From Camarhynchus parvulus (taxonomy: Eukaryota; Chordata; Aves; Passeriformes; Thraupidae), in assembly GCF_901933205.1 (NCBI RefSeq), contig NC_044600.1, positions 6,734,501-6,798,500 on the forward strand: DNA of 64,000 nt, given 5' to 3'. Positions 1-13,500 of this stretch are shown in pieces (the stretch's first letter is position 1; each line of letters opens with the position of its first letter). The translations under genes were made by a program, and so were the position numbers. A model generated the notes under the pieces. It did no database searches, had not been told where the DNA came from, and saw only the letters and a program-made list of their open reading frames with translations.

Positions 1-3000
1 GTGTCATGAGAGAAGTAATGAAAAAGTGCCCAAGTTAAACCCTGGCCATCTGTCTCTGTTTTGTAACCTGCGTCTCTGGTTGGAGCTGGCAGCTCCACAC
101 TCAGCTGGCTAAAGGTTATTGGAGGGAGTGTGAACCATCTTGCCATGGCCTTGGGCTCCCAGACCAATTTCTTCATGGAAAAAGCTCTGGGTGAGTTCTA
201 GACACAGCACTTGGGCACAGATGGGGCAGTTGTGTGTGGCTGGGAGCCCCTCGAAGCCAGCACATCCAGGTTTGCAGCCCACCAGCAGAAGAAGAGGCAG
301 GCACAGGGAGAGGGAACCAGGAACTGGGGAGGGGGTCTGGGCACAGAACTTCCTTTGTGCAGCCCAGACACACAGAGGCCACAGCACCCCTGAGACTGGC
401 AAGTCCCTGTCCCCTTGCCCAGTGACAGAACAAACTGTCACTCCCCTTCCCCCACTGTGTTTGCTGTGGTTGCTCATTGTTTGTGTTTGGACATCCACTG
501 GGTACTGGTGAAAGCACTGAGAGCCCAGACTCACAGAGTTTCGTGTATTTCAACACTAGTGATTATTCATCCAGTAATCTCAGATTGAGTGTGGTTTTTA
601 TTATTTGCTACTCTTCAGTGTCCTGTTTAAAATGTTTCCAGCCCAGGCACAGGAAGAGCTGCCCTGTGCCCCATCAGACACACGCACACACAGCAGAGCT
701 CACTGGCACAAAGCACTTCCCAAACATCTTGGTGAGCACACAGCATGTGGGAACAACCCAGCTCAGCAACCCTCATCTTTCCCCAAAGGAGACCCTGTTT
801 GCTGTGGTGATGACCTCTGTATCCATAACCAATCATTAAAACAGAGTATTTATTTCCTATCTTCTTCTGTTTCTCCTGGAGGATACAATCATGTCCTAGA
901 GTCAGCAGTCCAATAATTCCTGTCCCTACACACTGTGACCCCACGAGCAGGAGAGACATTGTCCCAAGGAGATGTCTACAGCTAAGGGGAAAGCTCCTGA
1001 GGAGGGCAAGGTATACTGGGCTGGCTAGAAGGCAAAACCAGAGCTGGTTTTGAGTTGGGGTGCTCTTCTTTCCCAGAACTTCCCTGCCTGCAGGTGGGGG
1101 AAGAGCCTGAAAAGAGTTGATGCAGATCGATGGTGCATTGGTTTTAGATCTTGTTTTTTCTATATACCCTTTGCAATGCCTCAGCTGCCACAGGGCAGGT
1201 GTGACACAAGCTGACAGCATGGAGAGATGCATCTGAGAGCAGCCAAACCTCTGTGTCATCTGCAGCCCTCCAGCATCTCTGAGCACGTCCTGTTCTGCAC
1301 ACCCGGCTGGTTCTGCAGGTCCATACAGAGGACTCGCAGCTCAGGAGTTTAACAGAGCTGAGCAGAGGAAGGGCAGCAGATGCCTGTCCTGTGCTGTGAG
1401 TTATCAGCCCAGACCTCAGCAGAGGAGGCCCTGAAGAACCCTCTGCAGGTAAGGCTGTAGGATCTGCCACCTGCCCTGATTTTGGTCCCTAAGTGCTGCC
1501 CAGCTTGCAGGGAAGAGCTGTGCCACCTTCCTGCCTCAGGCTGCTCACAATAGTCAGTGTCTAAGACAACATTTGGGCTCTGAGCAGAGGGAACAGGAAC
1601 CCAGATGAAATGCTGCACTAAAAATAGCCCCATGTGTGAGTGGGAGCACACTGTGGTTGGCTGGGGTTTCACATCCCTGAGGAAGCCTGAGCCAAGCAGG
1701 GACCCTTCACTCCTGTTATTGTCTACCTTCCCCCTCTCCCTCCAGAGACACCCTGGGGACTAACTAGCAAAGAAATGGCTTTCCACAGGACAACAATGGC
1801 TTCTGTGATCAACCTCCATGAGATGTGGTTTGGTAGCTTTGCAAGAATCAAGCCAGCTGCCACTATGGCCCAGAATAAATAAAAAAAGCTGAAACGGGGC
1901 TGTGGGGATGGAGAGGTAGAACACTGGGGCCAAGAAACACAGCCCAGGCCACCTCAGGAACACTGCAGAGATGGGACTGCCTGGGAGGGAGCTGGGGATG
2001 GGTGACCCTGGGGAGCTGCAGAGCTGCCCTGCTTTGTGGATGCTGCAGAAGGAAGAAAGTAAAGACAAGTTTAGGAAAGAGCTGATGAGAGAAGCGCATC
2101 TCAGGGCATTTAATTTTAGCAGAATCAGGCTACCAAGGATGTGGGTGTTTGTTCATTTGATTTGGCTGGTTTGGGTTTTCATGAAGTGCCTCCTAGAGCA
2201 ACAAAAGCCAAACTCCAAATTAACCCAAATTTGCTGCCACAGTCACATTACAACACTCAGGATTGCAAATGCAGTCTGCACCAGACCTCATCCATGTGCC
2301 TTCTCCACACAGAACTCCCTGGCTTTTCACTGTCCAAAGGGAAAAGACAGATCAAGGTGGACACTGGGTACCACAACCCAGCAGACTCTGCCTCTGTACC
2401 CACTAGCCCACACCTGAGACCCCTCCTGCCCCTGTGGTGCCTGGTGCCGGACCAGCCTCATCCATCTATCCCTCCTGACACCCCAACCAGCATTCCTGCA
2501 AAGCCCTCATTACTGAGGCCTATGAAATGAAACATGAAGGAGGTGGATTAGCATTTCAGTGGCAATTCAGGTGTTTTTCACCTTTCCAGTGTCTGCCTTG
2601 GACATCTCACCCAGTGCAAAGGGGGGGTTTCTGTGAGCCACCAAATGCTGGGCACTTACCCAACAATGTGCCTGCAGTTTCAGTGTCTGTTGGGTCAGAG
2701 ACTACTGGGATTCTAGGGATGGTGCCTCACTGTCACAAAATATTACTGCTGATGGAAAAAAAAGTTTGTTGCTCACTCAAGAAAAAAAAAAATCCTTGAC
2801 CCTTTACGAGACCTGTGCAGTAGTGGCGCCATTGACTCCTTGTGAAAGTGTGTGGGTGGGAAAATAATCTGTGCTGACTTTTCTGCTGGCTCTGTGAGCT
2901 GTGTCAGACATACACCCTCTCAATAGATGCCTGATAATGCTCAGCTACTCCTCTGCTCACAGCCTGCAAGCCCCTACAGAAATACTGACTGCGAGCCTGG

Positions 3001-6000
3001 AATTAGAGTCTCCCACTCATTATTTGGGAAGGACGTGCCTTTCACAGCCAAGTGGCCTCTATTTGCTTGGGGGGAAACATGTGCTTATCTCTTATTTATG
3101 TGATTTATTTCTTGAGATTAATGCATCAAATTGGCTTGCTCCCAACCTCTCAGTAAAGTCTTGGTTTTTGTGGGGTTGTCCTGAACCACACAAAGTTTCA
3201 CTGCCTGTTTTCTGAAACTGAGAGGAGGATTTTTATCTCGATCATAAAGCAGAAATTGGGGGTTTTTCAAATGTAAGGCAGTCAGCATTGTTTTGATCTG
3301 CAGGCAAATGATAGCCTTCTCTGAGTTCAAGGAGGGCTATTAAATCAGCCCTGTGGAGATAGAGCAAACAAAACCAGACAGAGCAAAGGAGAGAGGGGGA
3401 ATGTTCCTATTCACATAGGCACGAAAGCAGGGGAGGCAAGTTAATGATCAGCTCATCTGGGGTGTTTACTTTTGCATGCCACTGGGGTAAACAGAGCCAT
3501 GTCATCCCTCCAGCCTGCTCTTGTTTATAAATACACAATAACATTTACAGCTGAGCTGGCTGGGCTGCCCTGGGTCCTGGCTGGAGAAGCCAGAGGGGGC
3601 TCAGCTCCCACTCCTGCATGGGACAAGCCCTACTTTTAGGGGCTCTGCTGTTGCTAACCCACCTTCCAGCTCTGTGTTTCTATCTCTTTTTGCTGAGAGG
3701 CACAAGCTCACCTGCCAGCAGAGTCCCTCGGACATGCCCTTCTAAAAAACCTATGGTAACACCTTTGTCACCTGATTCCTGTGGATCCTTGGAGCTAGCC
3801 CTTTGCATTGCTGGGTTCAGAGCAGCAGCAGGTCCCAGAGCCCCTGCTGGTGTTTTACAACAGCCTGAGCGCACACAGAGACCAGCAGGCTCATTTTCCT
3901 GTTAGCCAACCCACCACAATGGCAGTCAGAGTGAGGATTTGAAGTCATTGGTGTTATTGACTGCAGATCATAGTTATCCTTCAAAGAAATCACATTTCAC
4001 CTAAAACATAAAGTTCTTACAAGTGCTATAAAGTTCCTGTGGATGCTACTATTCAGTGAACCCCAGTGGAGGAAGCAGAACAGCAAATACTGGGTGATTA
4101 ATTCAGTGCAGCTGATGACTTAGTGCAATTTTTTTGTCCTGGATTCATTGATCACCACAGAAAAAACGAATGATCTCCCATTTTTTTAGGTTCCTGCCCT
4201 AGCTCTTGGTGCTGACCTGCCAGCACTAAAGGTACAGCGTGCTGTGAGTTTGGAATGTGCCTCCAGGAGGATGTGTCACGCAGGGTTTGTCTGCACGCAG
4301 ATTTGCACCGGCTAAAAGACACTGATGCAACTTCCTGTACAGACAGAACTGGCGGTTTAAAGCAAATTTCTTTGTGGCTTACTTAAAACCCACTTCCAAA
4401 CAATTAAAATTAGATATATCTGGCTTAAGACTAAGACACAGTGGTAGTCACATAGGTTTTTCCCACCTTAAGTGTTGCATCTGTAGTTTAATCAATGCAA
4501 TTCCATGTGTGTCCTTATATCCACATCACATGTAAAAGTATGCACTGAATCTACATAATATTTCTATGAACAATGGCTGATACTTATTATTATTTTGTTA
4601 AGTAATTCTGTTGACACATTTCTCCCAGAAATTGCAGAGAAGGCAAGAAATTCTGCCTTTGTAAATTGTCAGTATAGTTATCAGGGACAATTCATCCTAG
4701 TTTTTATTACTAAAACCATAATCCCATAATGATGGAAAGAAAATGGAATAAACTGCTGAATAAATTGGGATTAAATTGGTTTACATGGGAATACATGTTT
4801 ACAGAAAGTTGTTGTTCACAGTGACAAATGCATCTCCCCATTTGCATCCGTCCCCCCAAGGGGACTTGCAGAGCCCTTACTCAAATTAAAAATACCCAAA
4901 TGAGCATCAGTGGCTTGTATGTTTCTGAGGGAGGAGCAATTCTGGGTTGCTTGATGTCCCCCGCTTATAAAAAGCAAGTAATACCCGAGCTGGCATGGAT
5001 GTTGGCATGGATGTTGGCATGGATGCTGTCTCTTGTCATTGCACTGCTGGCATTTCAAGCTAATATCAAGATCAGCACAGGATAAAAATTGGAAAAAATG
5101 TAATCACCAGTTGTTACATAATGAATGTGAAAATGCCAAACTTTGCACAGAACCTTATTCACAATAAATTATTCAACCAGCTGCAATCAAGGTCATTTCA
5201 ATCTGAAAGCATTTTCTATTGAAATCCCCAACAGTATTCAGGCCCACCATTCAGTGTTCATTGCCCAACAGCAGAAAGCCACAATTGCTCTTGTATGTCT
5301 GACGCCCCAGGGTGGTGGGGCTGCCCCTGGAGGATGTGCCCACCAGAGCCCTGTCACCCATGGAGAAAGCCAGCACAGCCTCTTTTTTGGGAATATCAGA
5401 GCCAAGTGTGACTCACACATTTCCAAAACTGCCATTCCCTTTCACTGAGGTTTGCTCAGTCCCTCTCCTCCATGGTGGCTCCAGGAGGATGTGCTCTTTG
5501 CTCTGCAGCTTGAGCCCTTGGGTCATGAGATCCCTGTGATTTATGGACCTCATGCATGGTGGCCCCTGTGCCCACATCACAGGGACCAGCCCCTGGGGTT
5601 TGGAGCTGGGCATGGGTGCTGGGATAAGCCAGAACTGCCTCTGCTCTGCTGGAGCTTGGCTGGTCTCTGGGAAATTTGTCTGGGGCTCAAGCTTTTGTGA
5701 TGGAGGTTTATCCATGCTGCTGCCTAAGCTGGAGAGAGTGGCTGAGTTTCCAGAGGGACACCCTGATGCAAGTACAGGGAAGCTGCTGACAAAGGGTCAT
5801 GGGTAGAGAGGGGGATGCTCTGAAATGCTTTGCTTGGCACATGGAGGACTGTGCAAGATGGTTTTGTAGTTAAAGCTCAGGCCAAGGCCCCCAGAGACTT
5901 GAGCCCAGAGCCTCCAAGCAGAGCTCTGCATCCTTGTGCTCGCATTTCCCATCCACACAATGGGACAATGACCCTCCCTCGGCGCCTGGACGCCAGCAGG

Positions 6001-7100
6001 ACAGTCCCCACAGCAGCTGCGACATGGACACACTGCTCTGCTATGAAAGACAGACAAAGATGTAAAAAGTTCTGGCTGTGCTTTCCTAAAAAAATGCTGT
6101 AGCTTTGCTAGACAAGACGTAAGGGTTCTCCCTGCTGCAGCACCAGAAGTAACGGTGCAAACTGCCCAGTGCAATTTAATTCCTTTTCTGGAGTGACTAA
6201 CACCTCTATTATTCCCATCTGACTGCTGCAGACATCCTGCCACACAATTGTGTTAAACTCTGTGGCGAGAAAGATAACCAGGCCTAAAATTAAATCATCC
6301 AGCACATTTTAATATTAGCACAGGCGAGGAGTGAATTCCTCCCCGGTGGAATTCACCTCTTCTTGGCAAAACCAGCCTTTGCTACCTCACCAGCAGCAGT
6401 GATGTGCTGTGAATTATTTGTCTTTTTAGTTTGTGATCCCCTGGCCTGGGCAGAGCCTATTCAGTGCAGGGACCTGCCCTGCTGCCACTGCCCTTCACAG
6501 GGTGCTGAAGGAGGTCTCAGGTGGGTCACTGCATTGCTCAGACAGCTGGAGATTTATTCAATGAGGACAAGCAGGCTGGGGACACTACGAGTGTGAGCAG
6601 ATACTCCCATGTGAATAACCTGGTTATAACCAGAGTCTCATGGCATTTTTGCCTCCGGGAGAAAAGACAGCAAGAAAGGCAGCACTGAGCTGCAGCAGGG
6701 ATATCCCAGGCTCCGCTGACTGCAACAGGATGGCTGCTCTGTTTTCTTTCAAATATAGTTTTCTGCCAAAAATAACCCTCTGGGGTTTGTCACGGTGTCT
6801 TTTTCATAGTGAACTCCAAAAGCAAGTCGGGCTTGGAGGTGCTGAAAGCTCTTTTGCAGGGCCTGGCAGGCAGCCTGGCACTTTGGGGCACTGCTCGCCC
6901 CCGCTGCCTGCCCTCTGGCCCCAGTTTGTTGGGGGGGTTTGCTCACCCCGGTAGCGAGGAGAAGGACTCAGTTTCCGGGGATGGAGAAATAAGAATTGAA
7001 ATGTGATTTGATGAGCCCACAAAGTCACTGCAGAGCTCCGGCCATGCAGAAGGATGTGGACTGTCCTCGCAAGACTGTCCTGACTGCAGGACCTGTTATC
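1..7100. other. Intergenic DNA, no gene supported
   Basis: I see no exon with convincing splice sites, no recognisable protein family and no RNA gene here. Open frames are short and lack family similarity I can recognise. The only repeat that stands out is a short 12-mer array near 5.0 kb. A TATA-like box before a short leader-like frame near 3.5-3.9 kb is treated as a finding, not a gene. Confidence 0.6.
4991..5026. repeat. 12-bp tandem repeat, three copies
   Basis: Three consecutive copies of TGGCATGGATGT are present, the last ending in C. The frame across it reads as a repeated Ala-Trp-Met-Leu peptide on the plus strand, but nothing suggests that frame is translated. Confidence 0.85.
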
Positions 7101-7560
7101 TCGGCATCTCTCACCTGATAAAGCGGCTCGGGGCTGCTGATGGAGAGCCAGGGCAATGAAGGCTGCCTGCGACACCCAGAGCCGGAGTGTTCCCCACCGG
7201 TCCTGCGGGGATCCCTGCGGCTCTGGGATAGGACAGCAGGGTCTCGCCCGCAAGGCAGAGCAGCCGTGGGGCGCACACCGCAGCAGCGCACTCCGGCACA
7301 CACCGGCACACACCGCAGCAGCGCACACCGGCACACACCGGCGCACACCGGCGCACACCGGCACACACCGGCGCAGCCGGAGCCCTCGATGCCCCGGCCT
7401 CCCGGTGGGATTTCTGCACTCTTGTGCTCCCTCTGCTGGTCCTCAGCCCGCCGCCGCTCCCGCGCCTCTCCCGCACCATTCCCGCACCGCTCCCGCACCG
7501 ACTCCGCCGTGTTTCCCCCCGGGCTCCCCAGCACCAGCAGCGCCCTAAGCGTGTCTCTGA
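7100..7560. other. GC-rich, CpG-rich patch (orphan island candidate)
   Basis: This stretch is much richer in C+G and CpG than its flanks and includes a GC-rich tandem repeat. It could be an orphan CpG island or a promoter of an unannotated transcript. No first exon, splice donor or recognisable coding sequence could be assigned. Frames here are open mainly because GC-rich DNA lacks stop codons. Confidence 0.5.
7271..7376. repeat. GC-rich 10-bp minisatellite (GCACACACCG type)
   Basis: Imperfect copies of a 10-bp unit alternating GCACACACCG and GCGCACACCG, with interspersed GCAGCAGC blocks, run for about 100 bp. Most units contain at least one CpG. The array is probably length-polymorphic, which is an inference from its structure. 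Confidence 0.85.
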
Positions 7561-10500
7561 GCCAGCCTGCAGCGAAGGAGAGGTCCCAGTGCCAGCCGGA
7601 GAGACGGTGATGCTGGGACTGCTCCAAGCAGGGCATGCCAGCATCCAGACGGGATCCGCATGTTCAAAATAAAAACTTTAAAACATGCTCTCGGGAATGA
7701 GACTGCAAGACATGGCTGTGAAGAAGATGGCAAAGACTGGACTGGGGCTGCAGCGATCACGGTATTAAATTAAAGTTACACAGAGAGGACACTGGATTTA
7801 TCAGCCCAGTTTTGTAAAAACAAACTGAGTAGCTTTTTGCACCAACATCTCCACAGCTTGCACTGTTGTGGTCACCACTGGCAGAGGTGACGTGCCCTGC
7901 TCTGACATTGCACAGGTACAGCTGGCCACCAACCTGCCACCAGCAGAGATGGAGGACACCAGTTCTGGGCAAAGGCTTCAGCTCGACACAGTGGCTGTCA
8001 GACACCAGCCTGCTGAAGGGGACAAGAACACACCAAATCAGGCCAGGACATTGTGCTGCAAGGTCTGGTTTGCAGGCTGTGCTCCAGGACTGCATGGGGT
8101 TCTCCTGCCTTTCTGTCTCAGCATTACTTGCCAGCTTTATTAGAAAGCTGGTTGTTGTTTTAAGGCTGCTTTCTAGCGGTTATTGCCAACGAGGGACTGA
8201 GGTGGGGGAGCTACTCTCTGCACGGTGCAAATGGCAGCTGCCAAGACGCCTTCTCCAAGGCCCCATAATAACTTGGTTATGGCTCAGGCTGCCTTGTCTC
8301 AGCCAGACATCTCAGAGAATTGACCCAGCACGGCAGGCTGCTGCACAGCCAGCCCTCCCAGGTCAAAGAGCTGTGTCCCTATCCCCATCTCTGTCCATGC
8401 AGTGATGTCCAGCTGCCCCACTCACTGCCATGGTGTGGTCTAGTTCCTGATGTTTTTAGGACTCAGACAGGAGTTACTGCTTAGCAAAGGAGGAAATACC
8501 TGCCCCAAGCAAGCTAAAACTCACTGTGCCCCAGGAGCAGCCCAGCATGAAAGGGAGCTCCAAAGCAAGGGGGAAGGAAGAGGATGCAAATTGAACAACA
8601 ACAAAAAGAATGCTGTTATCCTCACACAGCCTTCTCCTCCTGCCCAGCACTGCCACTGCCCTCTGGAAGCCACAGTGACCCACGGTGCATCACTAATCTG
8701 GCCTCTGCCACCACCACCCCAAAATCCAGGCAACTCAATGCAGTCTCCAAGTCCAGCCTTCTCTGAGGGCAACAGGCGGCCTGGCTCATCCCAAAAGCGC
8801 ATGTTGCTGTTCAGGGGGTGCAGACACAGTATTTGAGAGCTGCTTTCCAGAGCAAACAATAAAACTTTAAAATAAGTGTGGGGTTCTCTGAAAGTCACTG
8901 AATTCAATGGCTGAGCCCTGCAACAAAGGCTCTTCCTGAGTGTGGTGGCTCCCTGCCCACCGCCCTCCCGGGGGGACAGCAGAGGCGGCAGAGAGGAGGT
9001 GAGTGCTGGCTCCAGTTTGTAAACTGTGACTGCTGGAAAAAACAAAACCTGAACAGGAGTTTCAGTAGGTCTCAGTGCCTTTCACTGATGCAGCTGGTTC
9101 CCAGGGGTGACCAGCACCACGAGCTGCTGCTTTCCTCCAGCCTCAAGGCACCCGTCTGCCCACTCTGTTGCAACCCTTTCAGGGGGAGCTGCCCGTGCTT
9201 CTCCCAACACCAGCTACAAGTGCTGGGTGATGCCCCACAGATATTTTTCCTCGTGCAGAACTCACAGGGGGTTTCTGCACATCAGAGGGTTACTCTCATC
9301 TAACTACCACCTCACAACCCAAGCACCTTTAGGGTGTCCTGTTCTGTACTGGCACCACTAGCAGGGAAGAGCCACCCATCAGTGCAGGCACCCACCGTGA
9401 CCCCGAGCAGTGCTGCTAAAAGGAACCAGCTGCTTCTGCATTTTGCAGGTTGGTCCTTGCCTGAGAGGAGGTGAAACTCCACATCTGACTGACTACTGCA
9501 GAGCCATAGAGGACCAGACAGGCACAACTGCTGTTCTAGAGCACAGGGCATTCTCCAGGTAAAGAATCACCACTGACCCTTTCGCTTCATACAGAATTTT
9601 AGGCAAAATATTTTCCGTAGAAAAATCCCTCATCTTTGCAAACTGATTCCTCTGCTTCCTGGGAGCATTTTTCTGGGTGCAAACAAACAGTTAAACACAT
9701 GTAGTTGTCTCCCATGTTAATCCTCCTTGGTATCATTTACAGCTGATATCCTTTCAGTGCATGAAACCACAAAGGCAAAGTAAGGGAAAGCATAGAAGAA
9801 TCAGGGCTCAGATGGTGAAACCTTCTAAAATGAAAGAGTAAAAGTTTTCCTATGGTTGAGAATAGCCGTGTTATCTCTCAGGGAGGCAGCAAACTTTCCT
9901 CTCTGAAGAATAAGTAGGTAACATCAAGTGAGGCAGTCTGGCACAAATGTGCTCGAGGAAAAGCTCTACAATATATTGCCATATACTGAGAGAAACACAA
10001 AAGCTCCATTACTCTTGTTAATTCTGCAGCAAAATTATTTTTCCAAATCTTCCCCAAACCAGATGTGGAAATGTTTAGCTACCTGTGTACTCCTCCAGGC
10101 TCAAGACTAACTAAGTGTTTTGAAGCAGATGGGAGGCAGAGGGAGATGGAAACCATGACTGGTTTCAGTGAAACTCATGGATTTCCCAATTCAAGGTATC
10201 ATTTACTGACATAATGAAACTAATTTGGGCTTTTTCTTCTGTCTCTTTACAGTTAGGTATTTTCACCAAGAGGATGAAATTTCCCTTTCTTGCAAACAAA
10301 ATTGGATTTCCTTCATGCAAGGAGTACAGAAATGTAGATTTTTTTTTCCCAGAAGAAAAATTGAGAATTAATTAATTTTTTATTAGAATACTTTGTTAGA
10401 TATAGTCAGTGCAAAATACTAAAAGGCAGCAGCTTCAATAACCTGTCTCATCACTGACTCTCCCAAATCACAAATCAGTCTGCAAAACAAAAGGGAGGTC

Positions 10501-13500
10501 ACCTTGCTTTCCTCCTCAGCAGCCCCTGTGGGTTACACAGCCCTTCTCAGCTGGGTTTCTGTGTCTCCTGCCCCCTTGGTGTGCTCCCATGAAGCTGGGA
10601 CACTCAGGACCATCCAATGCACGTTTCTGCCGGGGTGATGGGCTTCCTGGAAAGGGCTGAGCTGATCCTGGAAGCCAATGACTGCCACACAGCCTTGGGT
10701 CTGCCACCGCTCTCCTGGGCTGCAGCCAGGGCACAGCAACAGGAGCTGCCCCACAAGACGCTCTCCATGCCCCCTCCATAAAAAGACACGAATTATTTTT
10801 TGTAGTTTTCAGCACCCACTGAAATAAATAATGTTGGGCAGAGATAATTACACACACCTTTCAAGCTGTGCAGCTCTCAGGGTGGGTGGGGATTCTGCTG
10901 TGCACAGTGTTTGGATGTACATGTGCATTCCTGCAGGGAGCTCTGCTCTGTCCCTTCACACCTGGTCGAGTTCCCCCCAGCAGCATCATTCCCAGCAGGG
11001 CAGGCTTTGGGGCTGGCATGGGGCCTGATCCTGCACTGCATCCTCAGGGCAGCCTGGAGGCACTGCCCTCTCACTGCCTGCACATCCTCCCCTGCTCCCC
11101 ATGAGAGCTTTATCACACCCACTAAACTTGACATTTCATAAAGGAGAAAAATTAATGAAAGACGAGCAGAGAGAAGCACTAATTTAGGAAAAGCACTAAT
11201 TAGACATATTCTGGGTGGTCTCATTTTGGCGTTCTGCTTTTTGGGCTAGACTGGTTTTGCTGCCGCTTCCCTTTCTCACACTTTTTCTCCTCTCTCACCT
11301 TTCCCAGCACCTACAGCCATCCCTGCAGGGGATTTCTGTGCTGTTGGGCCCTGGTGTCTGCGGGTCACAAAGCACTGCTGGCTGCTCCTTGATTGGGTGC
11401 AGGACTTTTCTCCATCTCCTCAGGCTGTTCCATCCTTCCCCAGCACACAGTGCTCTGAACACCTGCACTGTCACAGAAGTCAGGGCAGGTCACAGGTACG
11501 GACACACCAAGGCATGGGAAGCTCCAGGGATGACTGCAGCTTTCAAGAGACAATGTCCCATGATGATGTGAAACAGACACACAGACACACATATATATAA
11601 AAATACTACTTCTTTCTCAACAAATAATGCTACAGTCTGCATTTTCAATGGCAAGGATAAAGCTCTTAACAGAATTCACTGGAACTGGGCCAGGTGTGGC
11701 AGCTAAGTGCTCAGTATTCTGTCCCAAAAGACACAATAGTATGTGAATTTGCAAAGCAGAGTGTGGTGCAGTCACTCTCCATGCAGGCTTTGGCCTCCTG
11801 CTCACACAACATCTCTTTGCAGGACAATATGAGAAATACAATTTGAAGCCTGTTTTGATATTGCTTCTCCACTTTGAGTTGCTGAATTGATTCCTGGTGC
11901 AAACCTGCACTATTACCCAGAAAATCAGATCTTGCTTGGTTTTAAATTCCAGATTTATCCCTGAAGTCTCCATGTTATTTGGAGGCACTGTGAGATAAAA
12001 AGCATTTAAAAGAAAGGAAGATGTGAACAAAGTGCCTCCCTGTGAGCTCTGCCAGCATTGATGGGAGGGTATGAGCAACAATTCTTCATCCTGCTCCTCA
12101 GAGTGAAAAACACTCTGTTGTACAGCAGGTGCAACTCAAGGTAATTGAGTAATTAAAAAAACCTGAGCAATTTAGGGTAAAAAGTTTGTGTAAAGGTATA
12201 TTGTGCCCTGGCCATACAGAAACTTAATTAATGTATATCCCCAGGAGCAATGCTTGTCTTCCTGTTAAAACTCTGCTAATAGGATGACTGGAGCACAGCC
12301 AACCTGCACACCCAGTGCCATGATTTCCTTCCCCCTGCAACACAGCACAAGCAGCTGGGATCAGCACAAAATGGTTACACCAGCTCAAAAATGCCTTATT
12401 AGAAAGCAACACCTCACTTAGAAAAATGTCAGTTTCCAGGAGTGTCATCAACAAAACCCAGGATTTTCAAAAGCAATCAAAACCTCGGTGGGAGCTGGGT
12501 CCCTCTAAAGCCCCCTGAGATAAACTTTCCCTAGGCAGGGTCCAAGAGCCTCCAAAGCAAGTGGTCTTGGGCTGGAGAGCCACAGAGCTGCATGACACTT
12601 CCCAAAGTCTTCCCATTCCATCCCAGGGCGGGAAAGGTGGGAAACACCAGCAGTCAGAATGCTCGGGACTGGTGTGCTGGGCTCTGCCCAGCATTTGGAC
12701 TCTAGTTCCTGTCCTGCACAAGCCCAGCCCATCTCTCTGAAATGCACAGCTTCACTGCTTGGGTTTTCTTTGGACTGTTCTAGGAGCTAGCTTTTAGGAA
12801 TTAATACATTTTCCAGGTAAAAAGTTAGGAGCCAGACCATGTTTCCTAGGAGGAGGGCCAAGGGCATCTAAAGACAACCACGAACCCACCATTTCAGACT
12901 CCTTGCATGTTTAACGAGTTCCTCCTGGAGCTATTGCCTTGAATTGTACAAAATGGCTCTTGAACAGCATAATTTAAGACTATGTGTCATATGGCAGAGG
13001 TCCATGAGATGGTCACGGAGCACAATACATAAAATGTTCAGCTAGAAATATCAGTTTTCCTACAGTATCAGCATAACAATAACTTTTGCAACTGTCTGAT
13101 GTTGGGACTGGTTTGTATTGCAAATGTCCTTGTCTAATCTACAGCTCTGTATTAAATAACACATTATCCTATCATGACATTTGGCTTTGCCAAGAGAGTA
13201 CAATATTTATATGTACATGCCCACAGCACTGTATTTCTGACAGAATACTGTATCAATGACAAATTGCAGGTTTGGTAACACAAGTCAGAAAAAGTTTTAA
13301 GCGTGCTGGCATTGGGGAAGTCAGAGGAGCTTGTTTACATACAGAACAATCACAGGAACAGACAAAATTATTGTGTGCTGATAAATATTGATCTTCAAAA
13401 TTGTAAACACTTTTGCATGCAGAAGCTGGAGAGCTGCTGTAACAGATAATTGCTCAATGTTATTTCAAATCAAAATGCAAAAATTGCTTTCAAGATGTGA

